Source: Geodermatophilus ruber (GTDB lineage: Bacteria; Actinomycetota; Actinomycetes; Mycobacteriales; Geodermatophilaceae). Taken from it: a stretch of DNA of 64,000 bases. The notes under the pieces are model-generated. The model saw nothing but the letters and a program-made list of their open reading frames with translations. It did no database searches and was not told the DNA's origin. The position numbers were made by a program, and so were the translations under genes. Shown here one piece after another: positions 40,538-49,465 of the stretch (the stretch's first letter is position 1; each line of letters begins with the position of its first letter). Location: NCBI RefSeq assembly GCF_900114385.1, contig NZ_FOSW01000003.1, positions 124,001-188,000 of the forward strand, read 5' to 3'.

Positions 40538-42253
40538 TCACTCGACCAGCGACAGAGAGCCGACCGGCGAGGTGGCCTCCGGGTTGATCCGCTCGTCGGG
40601 GGCCAGGGGCAGCGGGCCCGTCTCCTCGACCTCGTCGTCGGGCAGGACGATCCGCGAACGGGGGTCGAGGGCATCGGCGAGCAGGATCAGGTCGCCCACC
40701 GTCTTCTTCTCCTGCCACTGGAAGGCCGGCTTGAGGTTGAAGTAGGACTCCGGGTCCAGCGCCATGATGCCGAGGATCACCTCGGCGACGATCCGACTGC
40801 CGACCGGGCCGAGCTTGCGGCCCCCGGCGACCAGCTCGGCCTCCTTGAGCACGTAGTACCAGAGCGGCGCCTTGCCGCCCCAGCCCGGCTGCTTGAGGCC
40901 GAGCTGCTCGTTGGTCAGCGGGGTGACGCCGATGGCGCGGGCGACGTCCTGGCCGCAGGGCAGGCCCAGCCGCTTGCCGCGCAGCAGGTTGCGCTCGGCC
41001 AGGGCGACGATCGCCTTGTCGGTGGGCGCGACGACCGTGGGCGGCAGCGTGAACAACGGCAGCGACAGCTGGGTGTCGATGAGCCGGGCCATGTTCCGGT
41101 CGTCCGGCGGCTGGAGGCCCGGGATGTCGAAGAAGTAGTTCCAGTCGGCCCACAGGTTGGCCGGGATGGGCCGGTTGCCGCGCAGGTCCTCGAAGCCGTC
41201 GGCGCCGAAGATCGGGACGGTGTGGCCGTCCTGCATCTCGTACTCGGCGCGGATCATGCTGTGCCCGAACCGGTAGGCCGCCCCCGAGTACTCGATCGGC
41301 ATGTACGGGTTCTCGGGGTGCTCGGGCTTGTAGAAGGTGCCGGTGAACCTGATCGGCCCGTCACGCTTGATGAGGCTGCTGACGACGGGCTTGCCGACGA
41401 TGCGCGGCAGGTAGTCGTTGACGATCAGCCACTGGTAGTGCCAGCGGGTCTGCCGGCGGGCCTGGGCGTAGGTCATGCCCTGGTCCATGAACTTGTTGTG
41501 CAGCCGGATGAAGACCGTGTGCAGCTGCGCGACGATCAGGTTCTCGTCGTTGCGCGGGTCGCCGAGGTACGCCGCGCCGACCTCGTCGCGCGGCAGGTCC
41601 ACCAGGCCGTCGTGGTGCCAGAGCCTGAGGTAGCCGTGGCGGTCGGGGTCGTAGAGCTCGGGGCTGCCCTGGATGCCCTTGCCGTAGATGCTGCCCAGGT
41701 CGAACCACGGGGTGTCGTAGTTCCGCATCGCCAGCGGATCCTGCAGCCGGTGCGTCAGCGGCGTCCGGTCCAGGGTCATGTCGTGGTCGACGAACTGGCC
41801 GAAGTAGATGTAGCCGGCCGGGATCCCCGGGTTGTCGAACGCGAAGTCGCTGAGCCGGACGTCGGACAGCGGCGCCTTGCCGTCGTTCATGCTCGCGGCC
41901 AGCCACCTCAGCAGCCCGTCGGTCGGCGCGAACGGCGGCAGGTCCTTGAACATGAGCCCGAAGCGGGCCTCCGCCTTCCGGTCCACCCGGACGGCGATGT
42001 CCGCACCGCGCGGGTCCCCGACGGCGTGCGCCGCGGTCTCGGCGGGTGCGTCGGCGCTCGCCGGCGCCGCGGCGGGGTCGGTGGCCGGGTCGGTCACCTC
42101 GGCCCGCGCCGTGCCGGCGAGCCCGCCGACGGCGGGCATCATCGCCGTGGTCAGCGTCCCGGCGAGGAAGCCGCGGCGGGTCACCCCGCGCGCCGCCCCT
42201 GCCCCGCTGAACGGGCAGCCGTCAGCACTCCCGTGGCCCTGCTGCATGCTCAT
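40538..42253 (-). CDS. Tat-exported animal-type heme peroxidase
   Basis: A 571-residue peroxidase of the animal heme (cyclooxygenase/myeloperoxidase) superfamily. The twin-arginine signal [10 protein letters not shown] is near residue 24. The distal heme site [12 protein letters not shown] is at about 150-161, with the catalytic His in [23 protein letters not shown] follows, and the proximal heme ligand is the His in YRFGHSMIR near residue 330. It uses H2O2 to oxidise halides or phenolic groups outside the cell. Bacterial members are uncommon. The gene shares the upstream element with the multicopper oxidase 16 kb away, which points to two co-regulated secreted oxidases acting on the same matrix (inference). 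Confidence 0.9.
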   Translation of the reverse strand: MSMQQGHGSADGCPFSGAGAARGVTRRGFLAGTLTTAMMPAVGGLAGTARAEVTDPATDPAAAPASADAPAETAAHAVGDPRGADIAVRVDRKAEARFGLMFKDLPPFAPTDGLLRWLAASMNDGKAPLSDVRLSDFAFDNPGIPAGYIYFGQFVDHDMTLDRTPLTHRLQDPLAMRNYDTPWFDLGSIYGKGIQGSPELYDPDRHGYLRLWHHDGLVDLPRDEVGAAYLGDPRNDENLIVAQLHTVFIRLHNKFMDQGMTYAQARRQTRWHYQWLIVNDYLPRIVGKPVVSSLIKRDGPIRFTGTFYKPEHPENPYMPIEYSGAAYRFGHSMIRAEYEMQDGHTVPIFGADGFEDLRGNRPIPANLWADWNYFFDIPGLQPPDDRNMARLIDTQLSLPLFTLPPTVVAPTDKAIVALAERNLLRGKRLGLPCGQDVARAIGVTPLTNEQLGLKQPGWGGKAPLWYYVLKEAELVAGGRKLGPVGSRIVAEVILGIMALDPESYFNLKPAFQWQEKKTVGDLILLADALDPRSRIVLPDDEVEETGPLPLAPDERINPEATSPVGSLSLVE

Positions 42254-42348
42254 CCCCCGCCGGCATCATCCGGACCCCCCGGCCCGTGCTGTGAGCAGCA
42301 TCGGGGGTGCTGCGCCCGGCCTGGCAGACGCATCCATGGGGTCGGCGG

Positions 42349-42365
42349 CCCCCCCATTGTGGGTG
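42349..42365 (-). promoter_or_regulatory. C-run/GATT/G-run element upstream of the heme peroxidase
   Basis: Read toward the gene: CACCCACAATGGGGGGG, 96 bp before the ATG. It matches the sugar-transferase copy at 13 of 17 positions and is followed 7-8 bases later by a CCCC stretch, as before the FN3-protein gene. Confidence 0.55.
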
Positions 42366-42407
42366 TGCAGGGAGGCGCCGGTGCCCGGGCCCGGTCGGAC
42401 CGACGAC

Positions 42408-42788
42408 TCACGGTGCGTCGAAGTAGGTGACCTGATCCGGCCGGGCGTGGAAGGGATTGGCCCACTCCGAGGGCGTGCCGGTGATCGGCTGGGCGTCGGT
42501 CACCACCACGAACGGCGTGCCCGGGTAGACGGCGAGCACCCGCGAGGTCGAGGTGAGCGTCTCGGTCCGCTCGATGAGCTCCCCGCGGCGCAGCTGCTGC
42601 GTCGTCCGCTGCCCGCTCAGCTCCTCGCCGACCTCGGCGACCCACCGGGCGCCGTCCTGGGTGAAGGCGATCGACCGGACACGCCGGCCGGGGGGAGCGG
42701 GCTCGCACCCGGCGAACTCGGCGAGGGCGTCGTAGAGCCGCTCCGCCTGCTCGTCGTCGCTCGCCCGCGGGAGGAAGAAGGCAGCCAT
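42408..42788 (-). CDS. Conserved-looking hypothetical protein (126 residues)
   Basis: A soluble 126-residue protein starting MAAFFLPRASDDEQAERLYD. It has a helical N-terminus and a beta-rich body (VRSIAFTQDGARWVAEVGEE, VLAVYPGTPFVVVTDAQP). No signal peptide or membrane helix is visible and I do not recognise the family. Upstream in-frame sequence is Arg/Pro-rich and unlike coding sequence, so the ATG at 42788 is used, although its ribosome site (GAGAA) is weak. It is divergent from a lipoprotein phosphoesterase and separate from the peroxidase gene. Confidence 0.6.
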   Translation of the reverse strand: MAAFFLPRASDDEQAERLYDALAEFAGCEPAPPGRRVRSIAFTQDGARWVAEVGEELSGQRTTQQLRRGELIERTETLTSTSRVLAVYPGTPFVVVTDAQPITGTPSEWANPFHARPDQVTYFDAP

Positions 42789-42949
42789 GGACGGATTCTC
42801 GCCGTGGGCCCGGACAGTGACCGAGCAGGCGGTGGACCGGCTCCCGCGTCGGGGATCCCGCCGGGCGGCCGGCTCATCCGCCAGCATGTGCCGGGTCGGC
42901 CTCGGGGGTCCGGCACAGACGGACTGCCGTTCTCGGCATGGAGGTCCGC

Positions 42950-43867
42950 ATGGTGGCTCGCCGCCCGTTCCGCAGCGGCCTGGCCGTGGTCGCTGCCGGC
43001 CTCGTCGTGGTCGGCGGCTGCACGTCCCCGTCGTCCGGTCGATCCTCGGCGCCGGCCGGATCGGAGCGCGCACGCTCGGCGCCCTCCGGCGTCGAGGTCC
43101 CGACCGGGAACTGCGTCGTCGCGGCCGCCGGGGACGTGGCCGCCGAGGACGACTACCGGCGCGGCGCGGCGCGGACCGCCGAACTGATCGCCGCGGCGCG
43201 GCCGGTGAAGGTGCTGGCGCTGGGGGACCTGGCCTACTCCGACGGCACGGCCGCGGAGTTCTCCGACTTCTACGACCGCACCTGGGGAGACCTCCGGCCG
43301 ATCACCGCTCCCACGCCGGGCAACCACGAGTACCACTCGGACGGCACGGGCTACTTCGACTACTTCGACGTGCCGGCCAACTACGCCTTCGACCTGTGCG
43401 GGTGGCGGGTCGTCTCGGTGGACCAGTACGCGGGCATGGGCGAGGCGGCGGACTTCATCGAGGCGGAGGGGGCCTCGGCCGGCGACCGGCCGCTGCTGGT
43501 CTTCTGGCACGAACCGCGCTTCTCCAGCGGGAAGACGCACGGCACCAACCCCGGCCTGCAGCCGTTGTGGGAGGCGGCCGTCGGGGCCGGAGCGGAGGTC
43601 GTGCTCAACGCGCACGACCACATCTACGAGCGGTTCGAGCCGATGGGTGCCGACGGGGAGCCCCGACCCGAGGGCACCGTCGAGTTCGTGTCGGGCAACG
43701 GGGGGCACCGCCTGCGCGACATCGCGGGCCGGGAACCCCACAGCGCGGCCGTCGTCGTCGGCACGCCGGGGGTCCTGTTCCTCACGCTGCGGGCCGACGG
43801 CTACGACTGGAGCTACCGGGACGTCGAGGACCGCACCGGCGACGCCGGCACGCGCGCCCTTCCCTGA
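42950..43867 (+). CDS. Exported metallophosphoesterase lipoprotein (purple-acid-phosphatase-like)
   Basis: A 305-residue calcineurin-like phosphoesterase. A signal peptide ends in the lipobox VGGC with Cys24, followed by a Ser-rich linker. The metal motifs are in order: AAAGDVA, ALGDLAYSD, GNHEYH, FWHEPRFS and NAHDHIYER, the arrangement of purple acid phosphatase-type enzymes. It would hydrolyse phosphate esters at the outer membrane face. The ATG at 42950 has GGAGG 5 bases upstream, better than the ATG at 42938. Confidence 0.85.
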   Translation: MVARRPFRSGLAVVAAGLVVVGGCTSPSSGRSSAPAGSERARSAPSGVEVPTGNCVVAAAGDVAAEDDYRRGAARTAELIAAARPVKVLALGDLAYSDGTAAEFSDFYDRTWGDLRPITAPTPGNHEYHSDGTGYFDYFDVPANYAFDLCGWRVVSVDQYAGMGEAADFIEAEGASAGDRPLLVFWHEPRFSSGKTHGTNPGLQPLWEAAVGAGAEVVLNAHDHIYERFEPMGADGEPRPEGTVEFVSGNGGHRLRDIAGREPHSAAVVVGTPGVLFLTLRADGYDWSYRDVEDRTGDAGTRALP

Positions 43868-43939
43868 GCCGGAGGCGGCACTCCGCTCCGTCCGGCCCCG
43901 GGCCGCTCGGCCGGGCCCACGCAGCTGCACGGAGATCAA

Positions 43940-43956
43940 CCGTTATCCCCAACAAA
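43940..43956 (+). repeat. CCGTTATCCCYAACAAA intergenic repeat, copy 1
   Basis: CCGTTATCCCCAACAAA lies between convergent genes (phosphoesterase and membrane hydrolase). The same 17 bases recur at 45838 and, with one change, at 58293, always in the same orientation and outside genes. Confidence 0.7.
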
Positions 43957-43982
43957 TGCGCGCGGGGACCCGGGGCTGCGCG

Positions 43983-45737
43983 TCACCCTGCGCTGATCAG
44001 CTCGGCCAGCCGGTCGCCGGCGGCGAGGGTCCAGCCCGGAGGGTCCGCCACGCGCGCCCAGCCGGTCACGTAGTCGGTCACGTAGTGGTGACCGTGCCCG
44101 TCCGGCACGCCGGTCGAGAACACCAGGTCCGCCGTCACCTGCCAGAACGTCACGAGGGGGATCCAGGTCATTTCGGGGGACACGTCGGGCGCCGGCTCGT
44201 CCTCGAGCCAGTCGGGCCGGGACAGGATCAGCCGCGGCGACCACCACACGATGGGGTCGGAGGCGTTCTGCAGGTAGGCGACCCGTGGCCGGTCCCACGG
44301 GCCGGCCGGACGGTCGAGGTCGGGCGCGTCGTCGGCGAACCGCACGGTACGGCCGTCGCCGTACACCGGGAGCCACTCGGGCGAGCCCTCCGCGCGGTCG
44401 GCGACCAGGCCGCGCCACAGCTCGTTGAAGTTGGGCGGCCCCGCCCACAGCACGCCGTCGGTGCGGTTCTCGATGTCGGCCAGGCCGCTGAAGGCGGCCT
44501 CCCCGCCGAAGGTGCCCAGGCTCTCCCCGTAGACGAACAGCTCCGGCCGGCGGTCCGGGGGCAGCTGCGCCCAGGCGCCGTACACCGCGTCGAACAGGGC
44601 CCGGCCGGCGTCGCGCGCCTTGGCCTGGTCGACGAGGAACGACAGCCAGCTCGGCAGGTACGAGTACTGCATGGCGACCATCGCCGTGTCGCCGTTGAAG
44701 AGGTACTCGAGCGAGTCGCTGGCGGCGGGGTCCACCCAGCCGGTGCCGGTGGTGGTGACGACGACCAGGACCTGCCGGTCGAACCCACCGGCACGCTGGA
44801 GATCGCGGACGGCGAGCGCGGCCCGGTCGGCGACCTCGCCGCCCGCCGCCAGCCCGCTGTAGACGCGGACCGGCTCCAGGGCCGGCCGCCCGGAGAAGGC
44901 GCCGAGCTCCTCCGGGGTGGGGCCGGCGCCGACGAAGTTGCGTCCCTGCAGGCCCAGGCTCTCCCACGTCACCAGCGACGCCGGGCTGCCCGACCGCTGC
45001 GGCGCTTCCGGGCGCACCGCCCCCTCCTCGGTGCCGTCGTCCTTCACGCTGAACGCCGAGTTGGCCGCCTCCACCAGCCCCTGGAACAGGACCCCGTTGA
45101 GGAGGAACACCGCGAGCGTGGCCACGGCCACCACGGCCAGCGGCCGGGCCAGGCGGTGCGGCAGGAGCCGGCCGGCCAGGCGGGTCAGCCAGCCGGTCAG
45201 CCGGCGCGCCGCACGGCCGACCCCGACGAGCGCCGCGAACACGAGGACGGCGGCGACGACGATCCCGGCCGACCGGTAGCCGGGCGGGGGCTCGAGCCCC
45301 ATCAGCTGGTGGATCTCGCGCTGCCAGCGCTGCCCCAGCCAGAGCATGACGAGGCCGAGCACGACGCCGGCCGCGGCGAGGACCTGCCAGGCGCGCCGGC
45401 GCACCGCGGGGGAGGGGCGCCGGCCGATGATCTCGTGGACCAGCCAGGCCGCGCCGACGCCGGCCCCGTAGCCGATCGCCGCCGAGATCCCCGCGATCAG
45501 CCCCTGGAGGAGCCAGCCCCGGGGGAGCAGGGACGGGGTAAGGGAGGCGCAGCCCAGCACCAGGGCGCCGGTGGTCCCGCTCCAGGTGTAGCGCGGCAGC
45601 CTCGGCCGGCGCCTGCGGGGCGGCGCGCTCGGCTCGGATGCCGCGCGCGCCGGCGCTCCCTCGGCGGCAACCGGCGCCGGGCGGTCCGCGCCGCCGTCCC
45701 GGTCGCTGTGGGGGTTCGTCGCCGATCCCGTCGCCAT
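43983..45737 (-). CDS. Membrane-anchored alpha/beta-hydrolase (Abhydrolase_9 family)
   Basis: A 584-residue protein. A Pro/Arg-rich cytoplasmic N-terminus (about 1-50) is followed by four membrane helices in the N-terminal Abhydrolase_9_N region (about 55-240). A C-terminal extracytoplasmic alpha/beta-hydrolase domain (about 270-584) has nucleophile Ser406 in YGESLGTFGG and the downstream segment GVLWAGPPNFNELW. The substrate of this actinobacterial family is not established; lipids or cell-wall components are possible. Two identical copies of the CCGTTATCCC repeat flank the gene, 43940-43956 after its stop and 45838-45854 before its start. Confidence 0.85.
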   Translation of the reverse strand: MATGSATNPHSDRDGGADRPAPVAAEGAPARAASEPSAPPRRRRPRLPRYTWSGTTGALVLGCASLTPSLLPRGWLLQGLIAGISAAIGYGAGVGAAWLVHEIIGRRPSPAVRRRAWQVLAAAGVVLGLVMLWLGQRWQREIHQLMGLEPPPGYRSAGIVVAAVLVFAALVGVGRAARRLTGWLTRLAGRLLPHRLARPLAVVAVATLAVFLLNGVLFQGLVEAANSAFSVKDDGTEEGAVRPEAPQRSGSPASLVTWESLGLQGRNFVGAGPTPEELGAFSGRPALEPVRVYSGLAAGGEVADRAALAVRDLQRAGGFDRQVLVVVTTTGTGWVDPAASDSLEYLFNGDTAMVAMQYSYLPSWLSFLVDQAKARDAGRALFDAVYGAWAQLPPDRRPELFVYGESLGTFGGEAAFSGLADIENRTDGVLWAGPPNFNELWRGLVADRAEGSPEWLPVYGDGRTVRFADDAPDLDRPAGPWDRPRVAYLQNASDPIVWWSPRLILSRPDWLEDEPAPDVSPEMTWIPLVTFWQVTADLVFSTGVPDGHGHHYVTDYVTGWARVADPPGWTLAAGDRLAELISAG

Positions 45738-45837
45738 GTCGCCCTCCGCTCGGGTCGACGACGAGCCTGCCGGCGGGACGGCGGCCCGTCCTCCCGCCGG
45801 CGGGGTGACTCACGGCGGGCCCGACCTCCACCGATTA

Positions 45838-45854
45838 CCGTTATCCCCAACAAA
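45838..45854 (+). repeat. CCGTTATCCCYAACAAA intergenic repeat, copy 2
   Basis: An identical 17-base copy of the sequence at 43940, 101 bp upstream of the membrane hydrolase start and between it and a small minus-strand gene. Confidence 0.7.
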
Positions 45855-45894
45855 CCGGCGCAGAGACGACGCACACCGACGAACCGCGAAGCCG

Positions 45895-46134
45895 TCAGCC
45901 GGGCACGAGCCGCCGGCACTCCGCGCACGGGGAGGACGACCCGAGCCCGCGCCGCCCGCTCCAGCTGCCCTGGACGACGGCGACCGGGGTGCCGCAGGCG
46001 GCCACCCACGGCGGCGGCCCGTCGGCGGCGTCCCGGGGGACGGCGTGCGCCCGTTCCCCGTCCTGCTCGCGGCCGGCCGCGTGGCTGCCGCCGGTCCCGT
46101 GGTCGCCGCTGGTCCCGTGGTCGCCGCTGGTCAT
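45895..46134 (-). CDS. Small Cys-containing protein of unknown function (79 residues)
   Basis: The ATG at 46134 opens a frame with a His/Gly-rich repeat (SGDHGTSGDHGTGGSHAAG) and a C-terminal half with PWVAACGTP and CAECRRLVPG. One Cys plus a CxxC pair, with nearby His, could bind zinc. No ribosome site is visible and I do not know the family. The Cys pattern and orderly C-terminus argue for a real gene; the DNA behind the N-terminal repeats has GGTCCCGTGGTCGCC duplicated. Confidence 0.45.
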   Translation of the reverse strand: MTSGDHGTSGDHGTGGSHAAGREQDGERAHAVPRDAADGPPPWVAACGTPVAVVQGSWSGRRGLGSSSPCAECRRLVPG

Positions 46135-46356
46135 GGCACACGGATGGGGCGTGCCGGGGGTGACCCGATCGACCGGGCGGAGTTCCGGGCGCTCGAGGAA
46201 CGGGTGATCGCGCACAGCGGCACCGCCGCGAGCCCGGGCGCGCACGCTCGCCGACCAGGCAGGCCTGGACGGAGGCCCCCGGCCCCTTGATCGGCCCCCG
46301 CCCCGCGGGCAGGCTGTGACTCACGACACAGCTGGGTCAGTCGCCGGGAGGTCGCC

Positions 46357-46554
46357 GTGGAAGCTTGCACAGGGGACAGGATCGTCGTCCACTCCACCCA
46401 CCAGGGGGAACCGGAGCGGACGGGGGTGGTGCTCGAGGTACGGGGCGACGCCGGCGGCCCGCCCTACGTCATCCAGTGGGACCCCGACGGCCACACCGGG
46501 GTGTTCTACCCGGCCGGCACCTGCGCCGTGGTGCCCTCCTCGGCGAACGGCTGA
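46357..46554 (+). CDS. DUF1918 small protein
   Basis: A 65-residue protein matching the DUF1918 pattern: GDRIVVHSTHQGEPERTGVVLEV, then GGPPYVIQWDPDGHTGVFYP. It is a small SH3-like beta-barrel common in actinobacteria; function not established. The GTG at 46357 has GGGAGG 6 bases upstream. It lies 10 bases before the EF-G-like gene and may be cotranscribed with it. Confidence 0.8.
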   Translation: MEACTGDRIVVHSTHQGEPERTGVVLEVRGDAGGPPYVIQWDPDGHTGVFYPAGTCAVVPSSANG

Positions 46555-46564
46555 GGCGAGGCTC

Positions 46565-48655
46565 GTGAGCAAGGACAGCGGAAGAGCGCCGGCGCCGCGA
46601 CCGGCCGAGAAGGTCCGCAACGTGGCCCTCGTCGGCCACGCGGGCGCGGGCAAGACCACCCTGGCCGAGGCGCTGATCGTGGCCGCCGGCGCCCTGCCCC
46701 GCGCCGGGCGGGTGGAGGACGGCACCACGTGCATGGACAACGAGGAGGTGGAGGTCCGGCAGCAGCGCTCGGTCTCCCTGGGGGTGGCCACGGTGGAGCA
46801 CGCCGACCACCGGCTCACCCTGCTCGACACCCCCGGCTCCCCGGACTTCGTCGGGGAGCTGCGGGCCGGCCTGCGGGCCGCCGACGCCGCCCTGTTCGTG
46901 GTCTCGGCCGTCAACGGCGTGGACGCCACCACGGTGCAGCTGTGGGACGAGTGCGCCGCCGTCGGGATGCCGCGCGCGGTCGTCATCACCCAGCTGGACC
47001 GGGCCCGCGCCGACGTCGACGACGCGATCCGGCTGTGCCGGTCGATGCTGGGGGAGGGGGTCTACCCCCTGCAGCTGCCCCGGCGCGGCCCGGATGGCGC
47101 GGTGACCGGCCTGGTCTCGCTGCTCGAGCCCGACGTCGAGGGGGAGGGTGCGGACGGCTCGGACGCCGACCGGCTCCGCGCCGAGCTGATCGAGGGGATC
47201 ATCGGCGAGAGCGAGGACGAGACCCTCATGGACCGCTACCTCGCCGGCGAGGAGCTGGTCGTCGCCGACCTGGTGGCCGACCTGGAGACGGCCGTGGCCC
47301 GCGGCCACTTCCACCCGATCCTCTGCACCGTGCCGCTGTCCGGGGCGGGCGTCCCGGAGCTGCTCGACCTGCTGGTCTCGGCCTTCCCGTGCCCGATGGA
47401 GCACGGCTGCCCCGACGTCACCCGCCCCGACGGCTCCCCGGCCGCCGCGCTGACCTGCGACGCCGGCGGCCCGCTGGTCGCCGAGGTGGTCAAGACCACG
47501 ACCGATCCCTACCTCGGGCGCGTCTCCCTCGTCCGGGTCTTCTCCGGCACCCTGCAGCCCGACATCGCCGTCCACGTGTCCGGGCACGGCATGGCCGAGC
47601 GCGGGCACCCCGACCACGACGCCGACGAGCGGGTCGCGGCGATCTCCTCACCGCTGGGCGCGGCCCTGCGCCCGGTGGCGGCCTGCCTGGCCGGTGACAT
47701 CTGCGCCGTGGCCCGGCTGAACACCGCCGAGACCGGCGACACCCTCTCCTCGCCCGAGGACCCGCTGCTGGTCGCGCCGTGGGACCTGCCCACCCCGCAA
47801 CTGCCCATCGCGCTCGAGGCGGCCTCCCGGTCCGACGAGGACCGGCTCGCCACCGCCCTGGCCCGGCTGGTCGCCGAGGACCCGACCGTCCGGCTGGAGC
47901 GGCGGGCCGACACCGGGCAGCTGCTGCTGTGGTGCGTGGGGGAGGCCCACGCGGAGGTGCTGCTGGACCGGCTGCGCACCCGCCACGGCGTCGCGGTGAA
48001 CACCGTCCCGGTGCGGGTGCCGATGGTCGAGACGCTGGCCAAGCCGGGCCGGGTCACCGGCCGGCACGTCAAGCAGTCCGGCGGGCACGGCCAGTACGCG
48101 GTCGTGGTGATCGAGGCCGCGCCCGGGCCGCCGGGCTCGGGCATCGTGTTCGAGCAGCGGATCGTCGGCGGCACCGTGCCCAGCCAGTTCCACGGCAGCG
48201 TGGAGAAGGGCGTCCGGGCCCAGGCCGCCCGCGGCGTCAACGGGGAGCGCCCGCTGGTCGACGTCCACCTCACCCTCGTCGACGGCAAGGCCCACTCGGT
48301 GGACTCCTCGGACGCGGCCTTCCAGGCCGCCGGTGCGCTGGCCCTGCGCGAGCTCGCCGCCTCCGTCGGCACCCGGGTGCTCGAGCCGTGGTGCGCGGTG
48401 GAGGTGGTCGTCCCGGCGGAGTACGTCGGCTCGGTCATGAGCGACCTGTCCGCCCGCCGCGCGCGGGTGACCGGCAGCGAGGCCGACCCCGACCCCGACC
48501 GCGACCGGACGACGGTCGGCGCCGAGGTGCCCGAGGTGGAGTTGCTCACGTATGCCGGCGCGCTGCGGTCGGTCTCCCACGGCACCGGCAGCTTCCGCCG
48601 CAGCCCCCTGGGCTACGAACCCGCACCTCCGTCACTGACCGCCGTCCCCGCATAG
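46565..48655 (+). CDS. EF-G-like translation GTPase (EF-G2 paralogue)
   Basis: A 696-residue translational GTPase with all five EF-G domains. G1 is GHAGAGKTT (residues 24-32), G3 is DTPGSPDFVGEL, and G4 is TQLDRA in place of the usual NKxD. Domain IV contains GGTVPSQFHGSVEKGVR and domain V ends near VMSDLSARRARVTG. It belongs to the second actinobacterial EF-G group (like M. tuberculosis FusA2), not the main fusA, which would sit with rpsL/tuf. The role in translation is unclear; homologues have weak or no ribosome-stimulated GTPase. The GTG start has GAGGC just upstream. Confidence 0.88.
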   Translation: MSKDSGRAPAPRPAEKVRNVALVGHAGAGKTTLAEALIVAAGALPRAGRVEDGTTCMDNEEVEVRQQRSVSLGVATVEHADHRLTLLDTPGSPDFVGELRAGLRAADAALFVVSAVNGVDATTVQLWDECAAVGMPRAVVITQLDRARADVDDAIRLCRSMLGEGVYPLQLPRRGPDGAVTGLVSLLEPDVEGEGADGSDADRLRAELIEGIIGESEDETLMDRYLAGEELVVADLVADLETAVARGHFHPILCTVPLSGAGVPELLDLLVSAFPCPMEHGCPDVTRPDGSPAAALTCDAGGPLVAEVVKTTTDPYLGRVSLVRVFSGTLQPDIAVHVSGHGMAERGHPDHDADERVAAISSPLGAALRPVAACLAGDICAVARLNTAETGDTLSSPEDPLLVAPWDLPTPQLPIALEAASRSDEDRLATALARLVAEDPTVRLERRADTGQLLLWCVGEAHAEVLLDRLRTRHGVAVNTVPVRVPMVETLAKPGRVTGRHVKQSGGHGQYAVVVIEAAPGPPGSGIVFEQRIVGGTVPSQFHGSVEKGVRAQAARGVNGERPLVDVHLTLVDGKAHSVDSSDAAFQAAGALALRELAASVGTRVLEPWCAVEVVVPAEYVGSVMSDLSARRARVTGSEADPDPDRDRTTVGAEVPEVELLTYAGALRSVSHGTGSFRRSPLGYEPAPPSLTAVPA

Positions 48656-48778
48656 ACCTCACGGCCCGGCCCGGCGGGGTGCCGGAACCAGGCCGCGCAG
48701 GCCCGCCGGTGCGCCCTCGGAGGACCGCCGGCGCGGGACACTAGCCTTCGCAGGCGGTGTGCAGCGGCTGGAGGTTTC

Positions 48779-49465
48779 GTGACGTCGTCCCATGGTTCGT
48801 TGCCGGCTGCCCCGGTCCCGTCGGCGGAGGCCGCAGCGGCGGGCGGCGCAGCGGCTGACACCCCGGTGGTCGCCGACCGCAACGAGCTGCCCGACCGCGT
48901 CTGGACCCTCCCCAACGTCCTGTCGGTGCTGCGGCTGCTCGGCGTGCCGCTGTTCCTGTGGCTGCTGCTCGGCCCGCAGGCCGACGGCTGGGCCGTGGTC
49001 GTGCTCATGGTCTCCGGGTTCACCGACTGGGCCGACGGCAAGCTCGCCCGTGCCCTGGGCCAGTCCAGCCGCCTCGGTGCCCTGCTCGACCCGGCCGCCG
49101 ACCGGCTCTACATCGTCGCCACGCTGGTCGCGTTCGTGCTGCGGGACGTCGTCCCGCTGTGGGTGGTCGCGATCCTCGTCGGCCGCGAGCTGGTGCTCGG
49201 CGTCATGCTGCTGGTGCTGCGCCGCCACGGGCACCCGCCGCTGCAGGTGCACTACCTGGGCAAGGCGGCCACCTTCATCCTGCTCTACGCCTTCCCGCTG
49301 CTGCTCCTCGCCGACGGGGACGGGCCGCTGGTCGCGGTCGCCCAGCCGGTGGCCTGGGCGCTGACCATCTGGGGCGGGTCGCTCTACGTGCTGGCCGGGG
49401 TGTTCTACGTGATCCAGGTGGCCGGGATCGTGCGCGGCGAGCGGTCGGTCGGGGCGGCGCCGTGA
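48779..49465 (+). CDS. CDP-alcohol phosphatidyltransferase (PgsA-like)
   Basis: A 228-residue membrane enzyme with about six helices. The family signature D-G-x2-A-R-x8-G-x3-D-x3-D is exact in DGKLARALGQSSRLG followed by ALLDPAADR. It transfers a phosphatidyl group from CDP-diacylglycerol to an alcohol such as glycerol-3-phosphate. The GTG has GGAGG 5 bases upstream, and TAGCCT at 48742-48747 is a plausible -10. Its TGA overlaps the following GTG. In M. tuberculosis the equivalent gene at this place is pgsA2. Confidence 0.88.
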   Translation: MTSSHGSLPAAPVPSAEAAAAGGAAADTPVVADRNELPDRVWTLPNVLSVLRLLGVPLFLWLLLGPQADGWAVVVLMVSGFTDWADGKLARALGQSSRLGALLDPAADRLYIVATLVAFVLRDVVPLWVVAILVGRELVLGVMLLVLRRHGHPPLQVHYLGKAATFILLYAFPLLLLADGDGPLVAVAQPVAWALTIWGGSLYVLAGVFYVIQVAGIVRGERSVGAAP

